Assembly: GCA_937924905.1 (NCBI GenBank)
Contig: CALDUK010000001.1
Location: 124,001-188,000 of the forward strand
Source: an uncultured Paracoccaceae bacterium
GTDB lineage: Bacteria; Pseudomonadota; Alphaproteobacteria; Rhodobacterales; Rhodobacteraceae
Direction of reading: 5' to 3'
Length of the DNA: 64,000 nt
Below are positions 1 to 8,213 of the stretch, one piece after another. Made by a program: the position numbers and the translations under genes. Below the pieces are notes generated by a model, which saw only the letters and a program-made list of their open reading frames with translations, did not search any database and had not been told where the DNA came from. Each line of letters opens with the position of its first letter. Position 1 is the first letter of the stretch.

Positions 1-935
1 AAGACGATCTTGTCGTTGCCCTGATCTGCGGTGGGGGGTCATCGCTTTTGCCATCACCGCCGGGCGAGCTGACGCTGAAAGACGAACAGGCGCTGAATGA
101 AACGCTTCTTGCCTCGGGCGCGCCGATCTCGGTGATGAATGCGATCCGCAAGCAGGTCAGCCGGATCAAAGGCGGGCGACTGGCCGCAGCCGCCTATCCC
201 GCGCGTGTCGTCAGTCTGGTGGTGTCTGATGTCCCCGGCGACGATCCGGCGCAAGTGGCGTCTGGCCCAACCGTTCCGGACCGGGTGCGGCTGACCGATA
301 CGCGGCAATTGATCGAAAGCCACAGGATCACCCTGCCACACCGCATCGCGGACTATCTGAAAACGGCAGGCGAACCGCCCTTGCCCGATGATCCGATGTT
401 CGCGCGAAATCAGGTCAAGGTTATCGCGTCTGCGGCCCGGTCGTTGGAAGCGGCGGCCCGGCACGCCGAAACTCTGGGCGTCCCGGCCGTGATCCTGTCC
501 GACGCCATCGAAGGCGAAGCCAAAGATGTGGGACAGGTCCACGCTGCCATTTCGCGCGAAACCCGCATGAAACACCGCCCGTTTGCGCCGCCGGTGGTTA
601 TCCTGTCCGGCGGCGAAACCACGGTAACGCTTCAAAACACAGGCGGGCGCGGGGGGCGGAACACGGAATTTTTGATGGCATTTGCTGGCAAGATTGAAAC
701 CCTGGATATGGTCGCACTTGCTGCGGACACCGATGGAATAGACGGTTCCGAAGACAACGCAGGCGCATTTGCGGACGGCACAACATGGCCCCGCCTGCGC
801 GCGATGGGTCAGGATCCGGTGGCGATTTTGGCGCAACATGACGCCTGGACCGGCTTCAATGCGTTAGGCGACTTGTACTCTCCCGGCCCAACTGGGACAA
901 ACGTAAACGATTTCAGAGCGATTTTGATCCGCTGA
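1..935 (+). CDS. gckA: Glycerate 2-kinase, MOFRL family (5' end cut by window)
   Basis: Phosphorylates D-glycerate to 2-phosphoglycerate in the cytoplasm, feeding glyoxylate, serine-cycle or tartrate-derived carbon into glycolysis. The open frame runs in from before base 1; codons from base 3 read into the family's GGGSS loop, so an internal TTG near 48 is not a start. Visible family blocks are the GGGSSLL loop at the left edge, NAIRKQVSRIKGGRLA, the SDVPGDDPAQVASGPT segment, and the C-terminal MOFRL-domain motifs GGRGGRNTEF and ADTDGIDGSEDN. About 310 residues are visible of roughly 420 usual for the family, so perhaps a quarter is missing. A formate/nitrite-type channel follows 26 bp later on the same strand. 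Older annotations call such proteins hydroxypyruvate reductase (TtuD); the kinase assignment is from family knowledge. Confidence 0.85.
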   Translation, partial: DDLVVALICGGGSSLLPSPPGELTLKDEQALNETLLASGAPISVMNAIRKQVSRIKGGRLAAAAYPARVVSLVVSDVPGDDPAQVASGPTVPDRVRLTDTRQLIESHRITLPHRIADYLKTAGEPPLPDDPMFARNQVKVIASAARSLEAAARHAETLGVPAVILSDAIEGEAKDVGQVHAAISRETRMKHRPFAPPVVILSGGETTVTLQNTGGRGGRNTEFLMAFAGKIETLDMVALAADTDGIDGSEDNAGAFADGTTWPRLRAMGQDPVAILAQHDAWTGFNALGDLYSPGPTGTNVNDFRAILIR

Positions 936-961
936 CAACGTGGGCTTGGAAAGGAAACCGA

Positions 962-1801
962 ATGGACGATCTGATCATCAAGCCCAAACAGGAACCGCGC
1001 CCGGACCCGAAAAGAGAAGCCAAGGTCAAACAGGCCAGCCCACTACCCTCGGCAATTATCTACGAAATCATTCGCCGCGAAGGCGAAGAAGAACTGTCCC
1101 GCAGCAGCCGATCCCTGATCTGGTCTGGCATCGCCGCCGGTATGATGATGAGCTTTTCGGTTCTGGGCGAAGCGATTTTCCGCACATATCTGCCCGATGT
1201 CCGGCACGCCTATCTGATCGAAAACTTGGGTTATAGCTTCGGGTTTTTGCTGGTCATCATGGGCCGTTTGCAATTGTTCACCGAAAACACGATCACAACC
1301 GTTTTCCCGTTTTTGGCTGACCCCAAGGTTTCCGCCTTTGTCGCGACCTGCCGATTGTGGGCCATCGTGCTGGCCGCCAATGTGGTGGGCGCGTTCGCGG
1401 CAGCCTTTGTCATGCACACTGGCGCAATATCGGAAGAATTTCGACCAGCCATCCAATCGCTGTCAGAACATGCAACCGGCATGGGCGGGACCGAAAGCTT
1501 CTTGCGCGGTATTCCCGCAGGCATTCTGGTGGCCGCGATGGTCTGGTCTATGCCGCAGGCAAACACCGGCCGGTTCTTTGTGATCCTGGCCTTCACATGG
1601 CTTATCGCAGCGGGCGACTTTACCCATATCATCGCCGGATCGGTCGAGATGGCCTACCTGATCACCAATGGTGATTTGACCTTTGGCCCGGCGCTGACAG
1701 GCTTTTTCCTGCCGGTGCTGGCGGGCAATATTGTCGGCGGCACAGCGGTGTTTACGATGATTGCCTATGGGCAGGTGGTTGACGATATCGGGCGCCATTG
1801 A
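962..1801 (+). CDS. Formate/nitrite transporter (FNT) family channel, YfdC-like
   Basis: Inner-membrane channel of the FNT fold, which passes small monovalent anions such as formate, nitrite or hydrosulfide. The 279-residue protein has a charged cytoplasmic N-terminus of about 50 residues, then about six hydrophobic segments starting at SLIWSGIAAGMMMSF. Family-like stretches are GRLQLFTENTITTVFP in the first half and AAGDFTHIIAGSVE plus FFLPVLAGNIVGGTAVF in the second. The long N-terminus and the TENT and GDFTHI motifs resemble the YfdC branch rather than FocA or NirC, so the substrate is not predicted. The gene ends just before a strong hairpin shared with the convergent ahcY. Confidence 0.85.
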   Translation: MDDLIIKPKQEPRPDPKREAKVKQASPLPSAIIYEIIRREGEEELSRSSRSLIWSGIAAGMMMSFSVLGEAIFRTYLPDVRHAYLIENLGYSFGFLLVIMGRLQLFTENTITTVFPFLADPKVSAFVATCRLWAIVLAANVVGAFAAAFVMHTGAISEEFRPAIQSLSEHATGMGGTESFLRGIPAGILVAAMVWSMPQANTGRFFVILAFTWLIAAGDFTHIIAGSVEMAYLITNGDLTFGPALTGFFLPVLAGNIVGGTAVFTMIAYGQVVDDIGRH

Positions 1802-1803
1802 AC

Positions 1804-1828
1804 CGCGCCCCTGTCTGGCAGGGGCGCG
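1804..1828. terminator. Bidirectional hairpin terminator between the FNT gene and ahcY
   Basis: Perfect 10-bp stem CGCGCCCCTG/CAGGGGCGCG with a 5-base loop, 3 bases after the FNT stop codon and just downstream of the ahcY stop on the other strand. It lacks a long T-run but its position between convergent genes supports terminator function in both directions. Confidence 0.75.
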
Positions 1829-1834
1829 TTCGCA

Positions 1835-3223
1835 TCAATACCGGTAATGGTCCGGCTTGAACGGTCCGTCTGCTTTGACACCGATGTAATCCGCCTGATC
1901 GGTATCCAGCTTGGTCAGCTTTGCGCCGATACGGCCCAGATGCAGTCTGGCGACTTTTTCATCCAGATGTTTCGGCAGAATGTGAACCGTATTGTCATAG
2001 GCATCGCTGCGCGTCCAAAGCTCAATCTGGGCCAGAACCTGGTTGGTGAAACTGGCTGACATCACAAAAGACGGGTGGCCGGTCGCGTTGCCAAGGTTCA
2101 GCAAACGCCCTTCGGACAACAGAATGATACGGCTGCCCGAAGGCATTTCGATCATATCGACCTGATCTTTGATATTCGTCCATTTGTGGTTTTTCAGCGC
2201 CGCGACCTGAATTTCATTGTCGAAATGGCCGATGTTGCCGACAATCGCCATATCCTTCATGTCGCGCATATGCTCAAGGCGGATGACGTCCTTGTTGCCG
2301 GTCGTGGTGATAAAGATATCGGCGGTCGCCGTTTCATCTTCCAGCAATGTCACCTCGTACCCGTCCATGGCCGCTTGAAGCGCACAGATCGGGTCCACCT
2401 CGGTCACCTTGACGCGCGCACCGGCACCGCGCAGCGACGCGGCCGAACCTTTGCCGACATCACCGTAACCACAGACGACAGCAACCTTGCCGGCCATCAT
2501 CGTATCCGTGGCGCGGCGAATGCCATCGACCAGCGATTCCTTACAGCCGTATTTGTTGTCGAACTTCGACTTGGTCACGCTGTCATTCACGTTAATGGCC
2601 GGGAATGGCAATTGACCGTCACGAACCAATTGGTACAGCCGGTTCACACCTGTGGTCGTCTCTTCGGACACACCTTTGATCTGGTCCCGGATCTTGGTGA
2701 ACCAACCCGGGGACGCGGCCATGCGTTTTTTGATTTGCGCTTTGATCACCTCTTCCTCTTCGGACTGAGGCACGGGGATGATATCTTCGCCCGCTTCGGC
2801 GCGCGCGCCAAGCAAAACATAAAGCGTTGCATCGCCCCCATCGTCCAGGATCATGTTCGGGCCGTCTTCGAACTGGAACGACCGGTCAAGGTAATCCCAA
2901 TGTTCTTCCAGGCTTTGACCTTTCACAGCGAACACAGGTGTGCCGCCTTCGGCAATCGCCGCCGCCGCGTGATCCTGCGTTGAAAAGATGTTGCACGACG
3001 CCCAGCGCACATCGGCGCCCAGCTCGTTCAGAGTTTCGATCAAAACGGCGGTCTGGATTGTCATATGCAACGACCCGACAATCCGCGCGCCTTTCAAAGG
3101 TGCCTTGCCGCGATAGTCGTCGCGCAATGCCATCAGGCCCGGCATTTCGGTTTCCGCAATATCAAGTTCTTTGCGCCCAAAGGCAGCAAGCGAGATATCC
3201 TTGACGACAAAATCTTTCGGCAT
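1835..3223 (-). CDS. ahcY: Adenosylhomocysteinase (SAH hydrolase)
   Basis: Cytoplasmic NAD-dependent enzyme that splits S-adenosylhomocysteine to adenosine and homocysteine, relieving product inhibition of methyltransferases. The 462 residues match the usual bacterial length. Visible landmarks are the substrate-domain [14 protein letters not shown] block, [15 protein letters not shown], the Rossmann motif [13 protein letters not shown], and the exact C-terminal KPDHYRY tail that completes the NAD site of the neighbouring subunit. A GGAG ribosome site precedes the ATG. In Rhodobacter capsulatus ahcY lies in the reg/hvr neighbourhood, which agrees with regA lying 1.2 kb away here. I looked for an SAH-riboswitch fold in the leader and did not find a convincing one. 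Confidence 0.97.
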   Translation of the reverse strand: MPKDFVVKDISLAAFGRKELDIAETEMPGLMALRDDYRGKAPLKGARIVGSLHMTIQTAVLIETLNELGADVRWASCNIFSTQDHAAAAIAEGGTPVFAVKGQSLEEHWDYLDRSFQFEDGPNMILDDGGDATLYVLLGARAEAGEDIIPVPQSEEEEVIKAQIKKRMAASPGWFTKIRDQIKGVSEETTTGVNRLYQLVRDGQLPFPAINVNDSVTKSKFDNKYGCKESLVDGIRRATDTMMAGKVAVVCGYGDVGKGSAASLRGAGARVKVTEVDPICALQAAMDGYEVTLLEDETATADIFITTTGNKDVIRLEHMRDMKDMAIVGNIGHFDNEIQVAALKNHKWTNIKDQVDMIEMPSGSRIILLSEGRLLNLGNATGHPSFVMSASFTNQVLAQIELWTRSDAYDNTVHILPKHLDEKVARLHLGRIGAKLTKLDTDQADYIGVKADGPFKPDHYRY

Positions 3224-3372
3224 GACCTGCTCCAGATGTAAAGACGCGTCCCAATAGCACTGGCGTTTAAGGCCGACAACATGACAAACTCGCCCAGGCT
3301 TTCCAGCTTGTTAACAACAGCCGCGCCTGCACCCGCTTGACGACCAACCGCCAAGTTCTGCACAAGGTCCAG

Positions 3373-3975
3373 ATGTCGAAACGCACTGCATCCCCGCGCG
3401 CATGGCAGCGCATGCTGTCGGGCCGTCGTCTGGACCTTCTGGATCCCACACCGGTCGATATCGAAATCGAAGACATCGCCCATGGGCTGGCCTTTGTCGC
3501 ACGATGGAACGGCCAGACACACGGCGAATTTCCTTATTCGGTGGCCGAACATTCCTTGCTGGTCGAAGAGCTATTCGGTCGGATTGACCCCGCCGCGCCC
3601 GCCAAATGGCGGCTGGCCGCGCTTTTGCACGACGCGCCCGAATACGTGATTGGTGACATGATCTCACCCGTTAAGGCCGCCGTCGGCCCTGGCTATTCAG
3701 ACCTGGACGACCGGCTGACCGCCGCGGTGCATCTGCGGTTCGGTCTGCCTGCAACGATTCCGCAAACCATCAAGCGCCGGATCAAGAAGGCAGACAAAAT
3801 CTCGGCCTGGCTGGAAGCCACGCAAATCGCCGGTTTCGCCAGCCCCGAGGCGGACAAGTTCTTTGGCAAACCGGATTCGTCTCTGATACAGGGACTTTCC
3901 ATCGTGATCCGCCCCCCCATCGACGCCAGACAAGCCTTTGTCGCGCGGCACACCGCCTTGCTGGCCAGCCTATGA
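3373..3975 (+). CDS. HD-domain phosphohydrolase (YfbR-like)
   Basis: Putative metal-dependent nucleotide or phosphomonoester hydrolase of the HD superfamily (COG1896-like). The metal-binding signature is visible as EHSLLVEEL followed by LAALLHDAPEYVIGD, giving the H...HD pattern, with a further Asp in the later KADKISAWLEATQ helix. The ATG at 3373 is preferred over an in-frame codon 12 residues upstream because the protein then begins MSKRTASPRAWQRML, as usual for this family. The stop codon overlaps the start of the downstream acetyltransferase (ATGA), so the two are probably co-translated. The substrate cannot be read from sequence; some relatives are 5'-deoxyribonucleotidases. Confidence 0.8.
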   Translation: MSKRTASPRAWQRMLSGRRLDLLDPTPVDIEIEDIAHGLAFVARWNGQTHGEFPYSVAEHSLLVEELFGRIDPAAPAKWRLAALLHDAPEYVIGDMISPVKAAVGPGYSDLDDRLTAAVHLRFGLPATIPQTIKRRIKKADKISAWLEATQIAGFASPEADKFFGKPDSSLIQGLSIVIRPPIDARQAFVARHTALLASL

Positions 3976-4454
3976 AAGTCGTCGTTGCGAACCCGCTTCA
4001 TGCAGCCGACATGGCCAGCATCCTGAATGACATCATCGCCGCTGGTGGTACGACAGCGCTGACCAAGCCTGTGACGTCGGCAGATATGAAACAGCGCCTG
4101 TCCGACGCGCCTGCCAACGCCGCCTGGCATGTAGCAGAACGCGACGACGGTTTTGTGCTGGGCTTTCAATGGATCGAACCCGCCGATTATCTGCCAGCCG
4201 AAGCGGCAGATATCGCGACCTTTGCGCGTATCGGACACACCGGGCATGGTGTCGGGTCCAGCTTGTTCAAGACAACACGGCACGCCGCGACAACGCTTGG
4301 CTATCGGTGGATCAATGCGAACATCCGCGCCGACAACACCAGCGGGCTGGCCTATTATCAAAGTCGTGGGTTCGAAGACTATGGCCGACAGACCAACGTC
4401 AGACTTTCAAACGGACAAACCGTTGATAAGGTGCTCAAGCGGTTCGATCTCTGA
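3972..4454 (+). CDS. GNAT-family N-acetyltransferase
   Basis: Predicted acetyl-CoA-dependent N-acyltransferase of 160 residues with a single GNAT domain. The acetyl-CoA loop region reads GHTGHGVGSSLFKTT, a variant of the Q/RxxGxG/A motif, followed by the late-strand signature NIRADNTSGLAYYQSRGF found in many GNATs. It overlaps the HD hydrolase by four bases, suggesting a joint transcript, and ends directly against the convergent regA stop codon. The acceptor substrate is unknown; relatives with this ending include phosphinothricin or amino-acid acetyltransferases, but the specificity is not assignable. Confidence 0.8.
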   Translation: MKVVVANPLHAADMASILNDIIAAGGTTALTKPVTSADMKQRLSDAPANAAWHVAERDDGFVLGFQWIEPADYLPAEAADIATFARIGHTGHGVGSSLFKTTRHAATTLGYRWINANIRADNTSGLAYYQSRGFEDYGRQTNVRLSNGQTVDKVLKRFDL

Positions 4455-5009
4455 CTATTTCGGCGACCGCTTGGCCAGAATGCGCTGCAAAGTGCGCCGA
4501 TGCATATTCAACCGCCGCGCGGTTTCACTGACATTGCGGTCACACAGCTCGTACACCCGCTGAATATGTTCCCAGCGCACGCGATCAGCGCTCATCGGGT
4601 TTTCAGGTGGCGGTGGCAGTTCATCTTCCGGGGCCAAAAGCGCCGCCGTAACATCATTCGCATCCGCGGGTTTCGACAAATAATCGGTCGCCCCGATTTT
4701 GACGGCGGCAACAGCGGTTGCAATGGCACCATAGCCCGTCAGAACAACAATCCGGCTGTCGGCGCGCCGCTCGCGGATACGTTCGACAACGTCCAGACCA
4801 TTGCCGTCCTCCAGCCGCAGATCCACCACGGCATAAGCCGGGGGCCGCGCTGTCGCAATCGCGGTACCGGCCGCTACAGATTCGGCCGTTTCCACCGAAA
4901 AACCGCGCTTTTCCATGGCACGGGCAAGCCGCTTCAGAAACGGCTCGTCGTCATCAACAATAAGCAGTGTCGCGTCTTCGCCGATGTTCTTAAGGGGACG
5001 ATCGCCCAT
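4455..5009 (-). CDS. regA: RegA/PrrA/ActR-type redox response regulator
   Basis: DNA-binding response regulator of the RegB/RegA global redox system, which in Rhodobacter controls photosynthesis, respiration, CO2 and nitrogen fixation genes. The 184-residue length equals that of characterised RegA proteins. The receiver domain carries the acidic pocket LLIVDDDEPF and the phospho-accepting Asp63 in VVDLRLEDG. A proline-rich linker (DELPPPPENP) is followed by the Fis-type helix-turn-helix NVSETARRLNMHRRTLQRIL. The start with AAGGAGTGTGGC ahead of ATG is clearly preferred over an upstream in-frame codon. Its kinase partner regB is not adjacent but about 33 kb away at 37991-39373, and no senC gene lies beside either. 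Confidence 0.95.
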   Translation of the reverse strand: MGDRPLKNIGEDATLLIVDDDEPFLKRLARAMEKRGFSVETAESVAAGTAIATARPPAYAVVDLRLEDGNGLDVVERIRERRADSRIVVLTGYGAIATAVAAVKIGATDYLSKPADANDVTAALLAPEDELPPPPENPMSADRVRWEHIQRVYELCDRNVSETARRLNMHRRTLQRILAKRSPK

Positions 5010-5075
5010 GCCACACTCCTTTTGCCGTAGACCGAAAGTAGAACTGCAAGGGGCGCGGGTCAAACTATTGAAATG

Positions 5076-5100
5076 ATTGCCTGCCTAAAATGCGGGCAAT
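5076..5100. repeat. Dyad upstream of regA
   Basis: Inverted repeat ATTGCCTGC/GCGGGCAAT (nine pairs with one T-G wobble) around a 7-base AT-rich centre, 67-91 bases upstream of the regA start codon. It could be an operator or a leader hairpin. It matches neither the FNR-type TTGAT-N4-ATCAA nor a RegA box that I recognise. Confidence 0.35.
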
Positions 5101-5137
5101 GTTGCTTTGGGCACGGCCCCTCACCCGGAAACGACGA

Positions 5138-5173
5138 TGGCCGGTGACCCAATCTTCAAAGGATCACCGGCCA
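5138..5173 (-). terminator. Hairpin downstream of the PilJ-like gene
   Basis: Perfect 10-bp inverted repeat TGGCCGGTGA/TCACCGGCCA with a 16-base loop, about two dozen bases past the stop codon of the PilJ-like gene and before the regA promoter region. It probably ends transcription of the two-gene envelope module. Confidence 0.6.
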
Positions 5174-5196
5174 GTTTGTTCAGGCTGAAGCCTGAT

Positions 5197-6111
5197 CTAA
5201 ATGCCAGACCGGCTTTCAGCGGCATAGGTCGCCACAAGTTGGTCAAGCGGCGTCAAAAGCTGATCCAGACGCTGGATCAAACCTGTCGCGGCCTGCATGT
5301 CGCCTTTTTGGGCAACGCCGATCAACTGACCGGAAATATCCGACCACTCAACCGAGATCTCTTCAATCGACCGACGGCTATCGTCCGTTTCAGGCGGCGC
5401 AACACCAGCGGATGGAAACCCGTTCAAAAGGGCGCCAAGCGACACATCGAACAACCGTGTGGAATTGCGCAGGCGTGCTTCGGTGCCCATCGCAACATTC
5501 CCGCTGGTCAGGCCGCAAAGCTCTTTTGCAATCTGTTGGGCCAGCGTTCTTTGGCGAACCAGAATATACAGGGTGAACGCATCGTTTTGCAGCAAGGCCG
5601 GCGGAACAGCATAGGTATTCACCGTCTCTGTCACCAGGTATTTTGCAGCGTGCATCGTGTTGATATTCTGCCGCGACAGATAGTCGACGACCTCACCAGA
5701 CGCATCACCGTTAACGCGTTGTTCCGCAGACACCTTGAGCAGATCCCACTGCAAGGACAGGCCACGAATAGCGGCAAGCATCTTGCGGTTGGTCTCGGGC
5801 GTCTGGATCCCATAGGCAGTGTCGCCATCACGCATCGCAGCCAGGATTGCATCAAAATCGGCAATGCCTTCTTTGATGGCGGCCTTGTGCGCGTCCACTT
5901 CGATGCCGGCATCAACCAAACAGGCCGAAGCCGAGATTTGTTGCGTAAGCATCCGCAGCTGGTCACCTGCTTCGATCCGTTCAACACCGAATTGATCGAC
6001 GCCCGGGGATTGCTTTGCACTTTGCGCGAACCCTTGTCCGGTCGCGGCGATGGTCATTGAAACCATCAGCGCCAGTGTGGCCGGGTTGAATGTAGTCCGG
6101 AGATTATCCAT
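5197..6111 (-). CDS. PilJ-type sensory domain protein (type IV pili MCP N-terminal domain), exported
   Basis: Predicted periplasmic protein of about 304 residues. The N-terminus has a signal peptide (LALMVSMTIAATGQGFAQ). The rest contains two helical PilJ-like modules: the first holds AGDQLRMLTQQISASACLVDAG and the second VRQRTLAQQIAKELCGLTSG, both with the R-x-L-xQ-xI pattern of the type IV pili methyl-accepting transducer N-terminal domain. There is no transmembrane anchor, HAMP or signalling domain after it, so it looks like a free sensory or binding module, not a chemoreceptor. The ATG at 6111 has AAAAGGAG in front. It starts 25 bp after the PstS/OmpA fusion gene stops, so the two are probably one operon. 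The function is unknown. Confidence 0.75.
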   Translation of the reverse strand: MDNLRTTFNPATLALMVSMTIAATGQGFAQSAKQSPGVDQFGVERIEAGDQLRMLTQQISASACLVDAGIEVDAHKAAIKEGIADFDAILAAMRDGDTAYGIQTPETNRKMLAAIRGLSLQWDLLKVSAEQRVNGDASGEVVDYLSRQNINTMHAAKYLVTETVNTYAVPPALLQNDAFTLYILVRQRTLAQQIAKELCGLTSGNVAMGTEARLRNSTRLFDVSLGALLNGFPSAGVAPPETDDSRRSIEEISVEWSDISGQLIGVAQKGDMQAATGLIQRLDQLLTPLDQLVATYAAESRSGI

Positions 6112-6136
6112 CGTACTTTTCTCCTTTTGACAGCGA

Positions 6137-7774
6137 TCAACCATTTTTCACCCAAGTTTCTACACGCCGGTTTATCGTGCGGCCTGATTCTGATGTGTTG
6201 CATGCAACGGGTGCGACTTCGCCATACCCGACGGCATTCAGCGTCACCCCATTGGCCGGAGCGCCGCCCATGATTTCGGCAAGACGGGCGGCAACGTGCT
6301 GCGCGCGTGTTGTCGACAGGGCAAGGTTCGGTTCAAACGCGCCTACGCTGTCGGCAAAGCCTACCAGCATAACCTCGGACCCTGCAGGAAGCGTTTCGAT
6401 ATAGGCTGCCAAACGCTCCAGGTCGATTTCGGCACGCGGGTCCAGTCTGGCGGAACCGGTCCGAAAGCGGAATGTCGACGACAACCGATCATGCGTTGCG
6501 AACTGGGCCAGAACTTCGGTCACGATGTCCTGTTCAAAACTGTCCGACGTCAAACCTGCAAGACGCAGCGCACGGGGCGACTGGCTGCCTTGGGCTACGC
6601 GTTCTACGGACAGATCAATGAACCCGGCTTGCTGAATAGCGATGCTGGCGTCATCTGACTTTACGAACTGCAGGAATTCTTCCGCCTGCGGGTTCTGGTC
6701 ATCCGCGCGCTGATACATGTAAAGCCGACGGAACATCGCGTATTCCTCGGTCTTCACCGAAAACACGTCAGGTGTCGTGCCAATGCCGCATTCGCTGACC
6801 AATGAAAGTGGTTTTTGGCCGCGCTTGAAAGCGTGCCCCACATACGCGATTGCGCCCGGATTCTCGGACACGAAAATCGCGGCTTCGACATTGTCCGACG
6901 CTTCAAATTCACGCGGACCGGCAACAGGGCCTTGCGACCCGAACACCGTGTTGTTGAAAACCCCGGCTGCGCCGCTGTTTTCACTGTGCCGAACCACCTG
7001 GATCGCCAGATCAGGTCCGCCAAGCGCGCTCCAGTTTGTAACCCGGCCCGAATACACGTCCGACAGCTGTTCAAGCGTCAGTTCAGACACAGGATTTGAC
7101 GGGTTCACGATGGTCACCAGGCTGTCGACGGCAATGATATGTTCCTGTGACGGATCAATCATGTTGCCCGCGCCCGCACCTTTCAGCGACTGCGCTTCGT
7201 CTGGCGAAATACGACGCGAAGCCAAACCAATCTGATAGTCATTGGCAAGAAGCCCGGCAAACGCGTCCGATGTCTCGCCCGATGTCACCCGGTAAGCACC
7301 AAGAGTATCACCATACCCCTCGTCGCCCACCAAAGTGGCCGAGAAATTGCCGACGGTCTGTTCGTTCTCAACGGTGACTTCAGCGCCCTTGGCACTTGCG
7401 AACCCACCCAAAAGCAATGGCATCAGACCTTCCGCGATGACATCCGAACCACCGATGATCGCATCGGCGTCCGCTGTCTCGGATTTGGGGCAAGCCGCAC
7501 CTTGGCAGCTCACACGGTCTTGGCCGATCCGCAAATCGCCCAGCGCCGTCTGCAAAAGGTAATAACCATCCGAGACACTGATAAGGTCACCCTGGATGTT
7601 GATCGTCCCGTCCGACGACAGCAACAGAACTTTGCGGTCCTGCGCCTGAGCCGCCGCGCTCATTGAAACCGCCACTGCAGCAACCCCAAGCATAAGTCGA
7701 CCGAATTTGGACGTCGCCGAAGCAACCCGAGCTGGACCGGCAGATCCAGTATTCGTTTGTTTCATAAATTTCAT
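6137..7774 (-). CDS. PstS-like substrate-binding domain fused to OmpA peptidoglycan-binding domain
   Basis: Exported 545-residue fusion protein. Residues about 25-46 form a signal peptide ending AAAQAQ. The middle (about 100-390) resembles the phosphate-type periplasmic binding fold (PBP-like_2): GGSDVIAEGLMPLLLGGF, YQIGLASRRISPDEA, LEQLSDVYSGRVTNWSALGG and SENPGAIAYVGHAF match the PstS pattern. The C-terminal about 110 residues are an OmpA/MotB domain, with FRTGSARLDPRAEIDLERLA, GFADSVG and the closing SGRTINRRVE arginines that hold diaminopimelate. A ligand-binding domain tethered to peptidoglycan suggests a scavenging or sensing role, not ABC uptake, as no permease is nearby. It is likely co-transcribed with the PilJ-type gene downstream. 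Confidence 0.8.
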   Translation of the reverse strand: MKFMKQTNTGSAGPARVASATSKFGRLMLGVAAVAVSMSAAAQAQDRKVLLLSSDGTINIQGDLISVSDGYYLLQTALGDLRIGQDRVSCQGAACPKSETADADAIIGGSDVIAEGLMPLLLGGFASAKGAEVTVENEQTVGNFSATLVGDEGYGDTLGAYRVTSGETSDAFAGLLANDYQIGLASRRISPDEAQSLKGAGAGNMIDPSQEHIIAVDSLVTIVNPSNPVSELTLEQLSDVYSGRVTNWSALGGPDLAIQVVRHSENSGAAGVFNNTVFGSQGPVAGPREFEASDNVEAAIFVSENPGAIAYVGHAFKRGQKPLSLVSECGIGTTPDVFSVKTEEYAMFRRLYMYQRADDQNPQAEEFLQFVKSDDASIAIQQAGFIDLSVERVAQGSQSPRALRLAGLTSDSFEQDIVTEVLAQFATHDRLSSTFRFRTGSARLDPRAEIDLERLAAYIETLPAGSEVMLVGFADSVGAFEPNLALSTTRAQHVAARLAEIMGGAPANGVTLNAVGYGEVAPVACNTSESGRTINRRVETWVKNG

Positions 7775-8213
7775 TTGGTCCTCTATTCATTCAGCGGCTT
7801 AAAACAATGACTTCAAGCTCTACCGCTCGTACTGATTTTCACACACCGAGCTGGCGAGACACTCATGTCAGTTTGTGGCGCATTTGAGGTGAATTTGCGT
7901 TAGATCCGTCGGTTGGTGACCAGAACGCCCCAATAACGGCGGCGGAATCATGGAAATAAGGTGTTTGGGGCAACCGGCTTCGTCAAAAAAACATCGCAAG
8001 CTGCACGCTTTTGCGCTTCAAAAGCGACCTTACGTCAATCGCTGCCTTATTGCTGCTTGGATTGGCACCCAACCTCTTGCAAAACCGATCCATGTCGAGA
8101 AAGGTAATTCCTCAGATGTAACAGCATCCATCCGATAGGGCGCGCCGACAGGCACCGCGGCGGATGACAAAAAAGCTCAGGTCGAAAAACGGCCCAACCT
8201 TTAGGGAGGAAAC
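7775..8213. other. Divergent intergenic region
   Basis: No convincing gene was found in these 439 bases, which separate the leftward envelope module from the rightward ABC genes and must hold promoters for both. An 8-bp inverted repeat CGCTTTTG/CAAAAGCG with a 5-base loop lies at 8006-8026, about 190 bases before the binding-protein gene; it could be an operator or a leader hairpin. The TTGTATACAA element of the neighbouring GntR cluster is not present here. A strong GGGAGGAA ribosome site precedes the ABC gene. Confidence 0.6.

Noticed and set aside
48-50. TTG as start of the first gene
   Set aside because: The same frame is open to the left edge and its upstream codons encode the GGGSS motif of the kinase, so the gene begins before the window.
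2075-2983. Long open frame of 302 codons on the strand opposite ahcY
   Set aside because: It lies entirely within the well-supported ahcY gene, has low-complexity basic composition and matches no family; a shadow frame of high-GC DNA.
3224-3372. Possible SAH or SAM riboswitch in the ahcY leader
   Set aside because: I looked for the conserved SAH-riboswitch core and a matching hairpin set on the minus strand and could not assemble one; the leader is also short.
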